Assembly: GCA_036558305.1 (NCBI GenBank)
Contig: DATBFX010000297.1
Location: 1 to 5,407 of the forward strand
Length of the DNA: 5,407 nt
Reading direction: 5' to 3'
Origin: DATBFX01 sp036558305
Lineage (GTDB): Bacteria; Chloroflexota; Chloroflexia; Thermomicrobiales; UBA6265
Shown piece after piece: positions 1-4,995 of this stretch. Below the pieces are notes generated by a model, which did no database searches, was not told the DNA's origin, and saw only the letters and a list, made by a program, of their open reading frames with translations. The position numbers were made by a program, and so were the translations under genes. Every line of letters begins with the position of its first letter. The stretch's first letter is position 1.

Positions 1-289
1 GTTTCCGCAGGAGGTCGTCCGCGATCGGCTGCCGGGTACGCATCGAGCGGCCCAGGTCGCCGCGCACGACCCGCCCCATCCAGTCCAGGTATTGAACCGG
101 CAGCGGACGGTCGAGCCCGTACTGGTGCTCGACCGCGGTCCGTTGTTGGGTCGTCGCCGACGACTGCATCCCGACCATCACGTCGACGATGTCGCCGGGA
201 AGCAGGCGCATCGCGCCGAAGATGACCAACGACATCCCGATCAGGACCGGGACGAGGCTCAGCAACCGCCGGGCGAGATACCGTCCCAC
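1..289 (-). CDS. DppB/OppB-type ABC transporter permease, N-terminal part (second cassette)
   Basis: Inner-membrane permease subunit of a peptide-class (PepT family) ABC importer. Only the first 96 residues are in the window; the gene runs off the left edge. The N-terminus reads MGRYLARRLLSLVPVLIG, the usual basic start followed by the first membrane helix (about residues 9-29). Then come the LLPGD motif (29-33), YGLDRPLP (57-64) and GDLGRSM (77-83), all standard DppB landmarks of the periplasmic loop after helix 1. The start is GTG at 289-287: an in-frame TGA lies two codons upstream (295-293), and the next in-frame ATG (residue 19) would fall inside helix 1. The Shine-Dalgarno is poor (GGTGGG-like about 7 bases upstream), so translation may be weaker than that of the binding-protein gene before it. 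It follows that gene by 101 bases in the same direction and most likely forms a transporter with it. The substrate is unknown. Family assignment is secure. Confidence 0.93.
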   Translation of the reverse strand, partial: MGRYLARRLLSLVPVLIGMSLVIFGAMRLLPGDIVDVMVGMQSSATTQQRTAVEHQYGLDRPLPVQYLDWMGRVVRGDLGRSMRTRQPIADDLLRK

Positions 290-300
290 GGGTCAGCCCA

Positions 301-381
301 CCGTCACCGACGGCGCAGCATGCGCCACGTCGGAATGATCACGGCGGTCGCGGTGCCCGTCGACCGGAGGCGTGACCGCCG
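301..381 (-). promoter_or_regulatory. Intercistronic inverted repeats between binding-protein and permease genes
   Basis: The 101-base gap between the binding-protein stop and the GTG of the next permease holds three inverted repeats seen directly. The first is an 8-base perfect pair, CGGCGGTC at 342-349 with GACCGCCG at 374-381 (24-base loop), beginning about 10 bases after the stop codon. The second is a 6-base perfect pair with a 3-base loop, GGCGCA at 312-317 with TGCGCC at 321-326. The third is a 5-base pair, CCGTC at 301-305 with GACGG at 309-313, which overlaps the second and so is exclusive with it. No run of U follows any of them in the transcript, so they do not look like an intrinsic terminator. 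In several binding-protein operons such structures protect the 3' end of the binding-protein mRNA and give it excess over the permeases; that role here is inference. Confidence 0.4.
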
Positions 382-390
382 CACGATTCC

Positions 391-1938
391 TCAGATCGAG
401 GCGGCCTTCAACGCCTCGCGCAGATAGCCAGTCGGGGAAGGGGTGAAACCGGTGAGCCGCTTGCTGCTGGCGGCGAAGTCGTGGGCGGTGCACCACCAGA
501 TGAACGAGGCGTCGTTGAGGAGCATCTGCTCCATCTCCAGCGCGACCTTGACCCGCTCGGCGTGGTCGGACGTCGCCACCAGCGCCTTTTCCAAGTCGTC
601 GAATTTGGGATCGCAGTACCCGGGGAAGTTTCCCGACGAGCCGCACATGAAGCTGCGGCCCATGATCGCGTCCGGGTCGAAGTTGAACCCGTACCCGTTG
701 ACGTGGGTGTCGTAGTCGAACTGGTGGATCTTGTCCAACCAGGCGGTGAATTCGGTCTGCTGCAGATCGGCCTTGATCCCGATTTCCTTGAGTTGGGCCT
801 GGTAGACGACGCCGACGTCGGCGTACGGGGCCGTGTTCAGCCCGAGGATGGTCGTCTCGAAGCCGTCGGGATACCCAGCGTCGGCCAAGAGCGACCTGGC
901 CTTCTCGCGATCCACGGTGTAGGGCAACTGATCCACCGGGATGAACCAATCGGCGAAACCGGTCATGACCGGCCCGGTGAGGGTGGCCTTGCCTTCGAAG
1001 ACCTTCTGGATGACCTCCTGGCGATCGACCCCGATCGCGATCGCCTGCCGCACTCGGGGGTCGTCGTAGGGTTTGCGGCGAAGATTGTGGATGGAGACGG
1101 GCATCGTGAACCCCTGGATCTCGTAGACCGTGACGTTCGACGCGCCCTCGAGTTGGGCGGCCGAGGTGGCGTCGAGGGGGGCGTAGTCGACGGTCCCCGC
1201 CTGGAGCGCCGCCACCCGGGCGGCCGTCTCCGGCAGGATCTTGAAGGTGATGGTGTTGATGCCCGGCTGCGTGTCCCAGTAATCGGCGAACTTGGTGAAC
1301 GTGAAGTGGTCGCCGGAGACGTAGTCGGTGAGCGCGAAGGGCCCGGTACCCATCTCGGCCGTGGCAAAGTCGGTGATCCCTTGCGCCGACTGGGCCTCGC
1401 CCCAGGCCTTGCTGATGATGCCGGCGCCGGTGCCGGAGGCTAGCGCGCCAAGCAACGGCGTGTACGGCCGGTTCAGTAGGAGTTTGACCGTCAGCGGATC
1501 GACGACCTGGACGTCCTGGATGGTCTCGTAATACGGGCGGTTCGAGCCCGGCATATTGGGGTCGAGCACGCGGTCGAGGGAGTACTTGACATCCTCGGCG
1601 GTCATGGGACTGCCGTCGTGGAACTTGACCCCGTCGCGCAGGTGGAAGATCCACGTCTGCGGATCGGGGTTCTCCCAGGAGGTCGCCAGGCAGGGCTGCA
1701 CGTTGACCGAAGCATCGAACCGGGTCAGCCCCTCGTAGAGGGGTTCGATCGCGCGCGAGCAGTTCTGGCCGGAGCAAATCGTCGGGTCGAAACTCCCGGG
1801 ATCGTCGGGATAGGCAAAGACCGCATCCCCCCCCGCGGCCGAGGCGGGTACCGGCGTGAAGTGTGTGGCGCCGAGGACGGTCGCGCCCGCGGCGGTGCCC
1901 TGCAGGAATCGCCGGCGAGATAGGAACTTGCGGAACAT
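391..1938 (-). CDS. Family-5 extracellular solute-binding protein (DppA/OppA-like), Tat-exported
   Basis: Substrate-capturing protein of a peptide-class ABC importer, 515 residues, a normal length for the family. The N-terminus has a textbook twin-arginine motif, S7-R8-R9-R10-F11-L12, then an Ala/Gly-rich segment and a likely cleavage after A32-S33-A34. No lipobox cysteine is present, so the product should be a soluble, folded exported protein rather than a lipoprotein. Family-5 hallmarks include LYEGLTRFD (67-75), W88 to L100 leading into HLRDGVKFHDGSPMTAEDV (99-117), the segment around MGTGPFALTDY (196-206), and DDPRVRQAIAIGVDR (292-306). Six cysteines lie in the protein: C55 and C60, C83, C432 and C442, and C483. 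The first and fourth groupings could form short disulfides. The ATG at 1938 is chosen because GGAGGAGG lies 5 bases upstream and the Tat signal begins there; the frame stays open for 295 more codons upstream, but only as a shadow of the SDR gene. Ligand is unknown: peptide, opine, oligosaccharide or other solute are all possible. Confidence 0.95.
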   Translation of the reverse strand: MFRKFLSRRRFLQGTAAGATVLGATHFTPVPASAAGGDAVFAYPDDPGSFDPTICSGQNCSRAIEPLYEGLTRFDASVNVQPCLATSWENPDPQTWIFHLRDGVKFHDGSPMTAEDVKYSLDRVLDPNMPGSNRPYYETIQDVQVVDPLTVKLLLNRPYTPLLGALASGTGAGIISKAWGEAQSAQGITDFATAEMGTGPFALTDYVSGDHFTFTKFADYWDTQPGINTITFKILPETAARVAALQAGTVDYAPLDATSAAQLEGASNVTVYEIQGFTMPVSIHNLRRKPYDDPRVRQAIAIGVDRQEVIQKVFEGKATLTGPVMTGFADWFIPVDQLPYTVDREKARSLLADAGYPDGFETTILGLNTAPYADVGVVYQAQLKEIGIKADLQQTEFTAWLDKIHQFDYDTHVNGYGFNFDPDAIMGRSFMCGSSGNFPGYCDPKFDDLEKALVATSDHAERVKVALEMEQMLLNDASFIWWCTAHDFAASSKRLTGFTPSPTGYLREALKAASI

Positions 1939-1943
1939 GGACG

Positions 1944-1951
1944 CCTCCTCC
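1944..1951 (-). promoter_or_regulatory. Strong ribosome-binding site of the binding-protein gene
   Basis: GGAGGAGG on the minus strand sits 5 bases before the ATG at 1938-1936. It is the best Shine-Dalgarno in the window, fits the need for high binding-protein output, and fixes the start within a reading frame that remains open far upstream. Confidence 0.85.
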
Positions 1952-2008
1952 GAGTCTCGAAGCGAATACGATTTACAGACGCTCTGAAAGTTTATCCCAG
2001 CAGACGGT

Positions 2009-2040
2009 TTTCGGCGATCGGGCGCTCCTTTCGACGATCG
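2009..2040 (-). repeat. Two-copy 12-base direct repeat with 20-base period upstream of the binding-protein gene
   Basis: In the 113-base gap between the SDR stop and the binding-protein start, the plus strand reads TTTCGGCGATCG at 2009-2020 and TTTCGACGATCG at 2029-2040. The copies match at 11 of 12 positions, with a period of exactly 20 bases, about two helical turns. They lie 71-102 bases before the binding-protein ATG. This is a plausible operator arrangement for a regulator binding two sites on one face of the helix. Downstream is the most AT-rich stretch of the gap (about 1960-2000), but I find no convincing -35/-10 pair there. CGATCG is common in this DNA, which weakens the case. A regulatory role is inference. 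Confidence 0.35.
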
Positions 2041-2051
2041 ACGGCCGCCGC

Positions 2052-2819
2052 TCAGGGCAGGCTGAGCCCGCCGTCCACGTAGATCGTTTGACCGGTGACG
2101 AAATCGGCGGCCGGGCTCGCGAGGTAGAGCGCGGCACCGACGACGTCGTCGGCCCGACAATAACGTCCGAGGGGGATGCGCGCCTGAGCCTGGGCCAGCG
2201 CGGCGGGCGACGAAAGGCGCTCGGCCGTTTGTGGGGTGACGGTGCTGGTCGGCGCGATCGCGTTGACCGTGACGTTGAACGGCGCCCATTCGAGCGCCAA
2301 CACGCGCGTCAACTGCTGGAGACCGGCTTTCGTCGCGCCGTAGCAGGCGTAGCCGCTCTGGGCGACAAGCGAAAGGGCGGAGGAGATGTTGATGATGCGG
2401 CCAAACCGCCGGTCGATCATGGCGCGGGCAACCCGGCAACTGACGAAGAACACCCCCTTCAGGTTGGTATCCGTCATCAGGTCCCACTCGTCTTCGGTCG
2501 TTTCCAGCGCCGGCCGATTGAGGTAGACGCCGGCGTTGTTGATGAGGACGTCGATCCGGCCGAACGCCGCGAGCGCTTCCTCCGCCAACCGCTCGGCACT
2601 CGCGGTGGACGTCACGTCCGCCTCGACGGCGACGGCTTGGGCACCCTGCCCGCGGATGTCTGCGGCCGACTCTTCCACCTCCTCGCGCGACCGGCTCGCC
2701 AGGACCAGCCGCGCTCCCGCCTCGGCAAACGCGACGGCCGTCTCGCGACCGATCCCCCGGCTCGCCCCCGTGATCAGGACGACCCGATCGCGCACGGAAA
2801 AGCGATCGTCGACAGGCAT
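2052..2819 (-). CDS. Short-chain dehydrogenase/reductase (classical SDR)
   Basis: Cytoplasmic NAD(P)-dependent oxidoreductase of 255 residues, the standard classical-SDR length. All family motifs are present: cofactor-binding TGASRGIG (17-24), D68 for the adenine ring, NNAG (94-97), the structural/catalytic asparagine N119, catalytic serine S147, and Y160-x-x-x-K164. Serine-to-tyrosine spacing is the usual 13. R43 after the second strand, together with R21 in the glycine motif, favours NADP(H) over NAD(H); this is a family rule, not proof. The C-terminus ends with the usual TGQTIYVDGG segment. The ATG at 2819 starts 10 bases after the stop of the MR/MLE gene and uses a Shine-Dalgarno overlapping that stop, so the two are translationally linked. 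It probably oxidises or reduces a hydroxyl/carbonyl in the same pathway. SDR sequence alone does not give the substrate; similarity to 3-oxoacyl-ACP reductases and to gluconate- or glucose-type dehydrogenases is expected for any member. Confidence 0.96.
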   Translation of the reverse strand: MPVDDRFSVRDRVVLITGASRGIGRETAVAFAEAGARLVLASRSREEVEESAADIRGQGAQAVAVEADVTSTASAERLAEEALAAFGRIDVLINNAGVYLNRPALETTEDEWDLMTDTNLKGVFFVSCRVARAMIDRRFGRIINISSALSLVAQSGYACYGATKAGLQQLTRVLALEWAPFNVTVNAIAPTSTVTPQTAERLSSPAALAQAQARIPLGRYCRADDVVGAALYLASPAADFVTGQTIYVDGGLSLP

Positions 2820-2826
2820 CCACCCT

Positions 2827-2832
2827 CTCCTA
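2827..2832 (-). promoter_or_regulatory. Ribosome-binding site of the SDR gene overlapping the upstream stop codon
   Basis: The minus strand reads TAGGAG across 2832-2827: the TAG stop of the MR/MLE gene is also the front of the AGGAG that serves the SDR start at 2819, 7 bases on. A ribosome finishing the first gene therefore ends on the initiation site of the second, the usual arrangement for translational coupling. Confidence 0.75.
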
Positions 2833-3957
2833 CGCGTCGGCCGCGGCGGCGATCGGTACGCCGTATCGGGACAATTTCTCTTCGTCCGCCGCCAGACCCA
2901 ACCCCGGGCGATCCGGCACCCGGAACGCCCCGTCGCCGTACGCCAACGCCTCGGCCACGACGTCGTCGGGATAGATCATCGGTCCAATGCAATCGGCCGG
3001 ATAGGCGAGGTCGATCATCGAGGCGCCGAGGTGCGCCTGACCGGCGGCGCCGAGCGACAACTCGTGCGCCCCGCCGAGGAGGCAACCGATCCCCGCCCCT
3101 TCGGCGACGGCGACGATCTTGCGTGCCGGATAGATGCCGCCGGCGCCGTTGATGGTGATGTTGAAGACGTCGACCGCATCCGCGGCGACCAGCTTCATCG
3201 CGTCGGCGAGGGTGAAGGCGTGCTCGGAGACGGGCACGTCGAGGTCGCGACGGACCGCGGCCAATCCGGCGTGGTCTCCTCGCCGGGCGGGACTCTCGAC
3301 CAGCATGAATCCGTACTCCCGAAAGCGCTGGATCGCCGCCCGCGCCGCCTTCCAACCGAGGTGCCCGTTGCAGTCGAGCGTCTTGATCCGGATCCGATCG
3401 CCGTAGGTTTCGCGCATCAAGCGGAGGCAGTACGCATCGGCGTCGAGGTTGAGACCGATGTAGAAGCGGACGAGGTCGAAGCCGCGCTCCAGCATCTCCC
3501 CCATGTAGGCGATCGAGAGCGGGACGTCCTCCACGCGGACGTGCGCCGGAATCGGGTAGGCGACCGGTATCGTCGTGCGGAGCGCCCCACCGAGAAGGAC
3601 GTGAACGGGTACCCCGAGTCGCTTGCCGACGAGGTCGTGAAAGGCAAGATCGACCCCGCACCGAATCGGATTGGCCCGCCCCGCCGACGCCAAACCGGTC
3701 GCCATCCGCTCGTGGATCCGCGCCAGATTCGTCGGGTCCGCGTCCAGGAGGAGACCGCGCAGGCAGTCCCGCAGATCGTGGACGTTCGGCCCGCTCAACG
3801 GACGCGCGGCCTGACCGGTGATTTCTCCCCAGCCGACGAGCCCTTCGTCGGTCGCCAGCCGGACGACGACGTGCTGGCGAAGGTCCGGTTTGCGCGGGCC
3901 GCCCGGATGGAGGGATTCGAGTTCCACCGGAAAGAGGTCGACGGCGGTCACCTTCAT
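2830..3957 (-). CDS. Enolase-superfamily protein, mandelate racemase/muconate lactonizing (MR/MLE) type, atypical active site
   Basis: Cytoplasmic Mg-dependent enzyme of 375 residues, the usual MR/MLE length. The N-terminal capping domain shows VVVRLATDEGLVGWGE (30-45) and ends with the helix GVDLAFHDLVGK (101-112), followed by GVPVHVLLGG (115-124). In the barrel the three metal ligands are clear: D195 in LDCNG, E221 in LVESP and E245 in PVSEH. The glycine signature NGAGGI (270-275) and GGAHE (295-299) follow. By hand alignment, the catalytic Lys-x-Lys on the second barrel strand (GF-x3-K-x-K-x-G) is R164-F165-Y166 here, and the sixth-strand lysine of the MLE subgroup is absent (FNITINGAGG). 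H246 and H298 are candidate acid/base residues. The reaction, whether racemisation, dehydration or cycloisomerisation of a carboxylate substrate, cannot be assigned. ATG at 3957 is preferred because GGGAG lies 6 bases upstream and the protein begins in the usual way (MKVTAVDLFPVE); the upstream open frame overlaps the DppC gene and is not credible. It is coupled to the SDR gene. Confidence 0.93.
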   Translation of the reverse strand: MKVTAVDLFPVELESLHPGGPRKPDLRQHVVVRLATDEGLVGWGEITGQAARPLSGPNVHDLRDCLRGLLLDADPTNLARIHERMATGLASAGRANPIRCGVDLAFHDLVGKRLGVPVHVLLGGALRTTIPVAYPIPAHVRVEDVPLSIAYMGEMLERGFDLVRFYIGLNLDADAYCLRLMRETYGDRIRIKTLDCNGHLGWKAARAAIQRFREYGFMLVESPARRGDHAGLAAVRRDLDVPVSEHAFTLADAMKLVAADAVDVFNITINGAGGIYPARKIVAVAEGAGIGCLLGGAHELSLGAAGQAHLGASMIDLAYPADCIGPMIYPDDVVAEALAYGDGAFRVPDRPGLGLAADEEKLSRYGVPIAAAADA

Positions 3958-3959
3958 GC

Positions 3960-4029
3960 GCGACTCCCACTCCTGTCCCAACAAGCGATCGAGCGAACAG
4001 TTCGTCGTCCTTGCGTGCGGACGAGTCGC
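3960..4029 (-). promoter_or_regulatory. Inverted repeats in the leader of the MR/MLE gene
   Basis: The 74-base gap after the DppC gene contains a 7-base perfect inverted pair, GCGACTC at 3960-3966 with GAGTCGC at 4023-4029. In the transcript the downstream arm includes three bases of the GGGAG ribosome-binding site (3964-3968) of the MR/MLE gene, so pairing would partly mask it. Between the arms is a short odd palindrome, CGAAC-A-GTTCG at 3994-4004, which could be a protein-binding site or a small hairpin. No promoter consensus or U-tract is visible. Either repeat could occur by chance. Confidence 0.25.
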
Positions 4030-4031
4030 TC

Positions 4032-4976
4032 TCAGATACGGAGGCGAGGATCGAGCGCGTCGCGCAGACCGTCGCCGACCAGGTTGATCGCCAGCACCGC
4101 CAGCATGATCGCCAAACCGGGGAAGGTGGCGATCCACCAGGCTTTGGCCAGGTATTGCCGGCCGTCGTTGAGCATCGCGCCCCACTCCGGCGTCGGCGGC
4201 TGTGCGCCGAGGCCGATGAAGCTGAGACCGGAGGCGGTCAGGATGGCGCCCGCGACGCCGAGGGTCGCCATCACGATCATCGGTGCGAAGACGTTCGGCA
4301 GGATGTGGCGAAACATGATCCGCGCGGGGCGGCAGCCGAGGGCCCGGGCCGCGTCGACGTAGGTCAGTTGCTTGGCGCTCAACACCGAACCGCGCATGAC
4401 CCGCGTGTAGCCCGGAATCGACGCGATTCCGACCGCGATCATGGCGTTTTCCAGGCTCGGACCGAGGACTGAGACGATCCCCATCGCCAGCAAGATGCTC
4501 GGGAAGGCGAGTTGGACGTCGATCAACCGCATGATCGCGGTATCGAGCCAGCGGCCGAAGTACCCGGCGATCAGTCCGAGCGTGCCACCGCTCAACGCCC
4601 CGATCGCGACGCTGATCAAGCCGATCCGAAGCGAATAGCGCCCACCGTCGACGACCCGCGTCAGCAGGTCGCGGCCGAACTGATCGGTGCCGAGGGGATG
4701 CCCACGGCTCGGCGGTGCCATCAGCGCCGTGATGATCAACTGGTCCGGGGCGTAGCGCATGAACCGCGGACCGACGAGGGCAATTGCAACCAGGACGATC
4801 GTGATCACCGCCCCCGCCATGCCGGCCCGGTGGCGGCGAAACGACGCCCAGACCAGTCCGAGGGTGCCCAACCGCGGCGCCGCGATCGCCAGCGGCACAC
4901 CGATCGGCCGCGGCATCGCCAGGACCGAGGACCCGGCCGCGTTCGTTCCGCTGTTCGCCGCGGGTGATTTCGCCAT
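4032..4976 (-). CDS. DppC/OppC-type ABC transporter permease
   Basis: Second inner-membrane permease of a peptide-class ABC importer, 314 residues. After a roughly 40-residue Ala/Gly/Pro-rich cytoplasmic tail comes the OppC N-terminal region (about 41-70) with the first membrane helix at about 52-70. The DppC signature HPLGTDQFGRDLLTRVV (93-109) follows. The EAA loop that docks on the ATPase is DAARALGCRPARIMF (208-222) with RHILPN (223-228) and the invariant glycine G214. LSFIGLGAQPPTPEWGAML (251-269) and the terminal DPRLRI are typical of the family. The start at 4976 is chosen over an in-frame ATG 18 codons upstream because GGAGGAG sits just before it and the longer form would overlap the DppB gene. 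It follows DppB by 19 bases, so the two form one permease heterodimer. The ATPases and binding protein of this cassette are not seen on this side; the binding protein may lie beyond the right edge, or the one three genes downstream may serve it. Confidence 0.96.
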   Translation of the reverse strand: MAKSPAANSGTNAAGSSVLAMPRPIGVPLAIAAPRLGTLGLVWASFRRHRAGMAGAVITIVLVAIALVGPRFMRYAPDQLIITALMAPPSRGHPLGTDQFGRDLLTRVVDGGRYSLRIGLISVAIGALSGGTLGLIAGYFGRWLDTAIMRLIDVQLAFPSILLAMGIVSVLGPSLENAMIAVGIASIPGYTRVMRGSVLSAKQLTYVDAARALGCRPARIMFRHILPNVFAPMIVMATLGVAGAILTASGLSFIGLGAQPPTPEWGAMLNDGRQYLAKAWWIATFPGLAIMLAVLAINLVGDGLRDALDPRLRI

Positions 4977-4979
4977 CCG

Positions 4980-4986
4980 CTCCTCC
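4980..4986 (-). promoter_or_regulatory. Ribosome-binding site deciding the DppC start
   Basis: GGAGGAG on the minus strand lies 3 bases before the ATG at 4976-4974 (AGGAG-type pairing within it gives a normal spacing for the upstream part). It lies in the 19-base gap after the DppB stop and supports the 314-residue form over the longer one. Confidence 0.75.
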
Positions 4987-4995
4987 GGTGGTCGG

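Noticed and set aside
293..1777. 494-residue minus-strand open frame inside the binding-protein gene
   Set aside because: Arg/Pro/Gly-rich off-frame shadow with no family motifs; the in-frame gene there is clearly the binding protein.
1960..2000. Sigma-70 promoter for the binding-protein gene (TAAACT or TGTAAA as -10)
   Set aside because: Each matches the -10 consensus at only four of six positions and neither has a credible -35 about 17 bases upstream.
391..2823. Single 810-residue open frame joining an unknown N-terminal half to the binding protein
   Set aside because: The first 295 codons are an Arg/Gly/Pro-rich off-frame reading of the SDR gene; the Tat signal and strong ribosome-binding site place the real start at 1938.
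2830..3957. Dipeptide epimerase as the function of the MR/MLE gene, suggested by the peptide-type transporters
   Set aside because: Those epimerases depend on the Lys-x-Lys and sixth-strand lysine, both absent here by hand alignment.
2774..3970. 398-residue minus-strand frame over the MR/MLE gene
   Set aside because: Off-frame shadow, Arg-rich throughout, while the other frame carries all enolase-superfamily motifs.
3994..4004. LexA/SOS-box-like palindrome CGAACAGTTCG
   Set aside because: Gram-positive type LexA boxes need four bases between GAAC and GTTC; here there is one, and no SOS gene follows.
2830..4185. 451-residue version of the MR/MLE protein with a 76-residue N-terminal extension
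   Set aside because: The extension overlaps the DppC 3' end in another frame, has low-complexity composition, and lacks the ribosome-binding site found before 3957.
2536..4362. 608-residue plus-strand open frame, with a similar 429-residue one at 1863-3152
   Set aside because: Both are antisense shadows produced by GC-rich third positions; they cross several gene boundaries on the other strand and show no recognisable domain.
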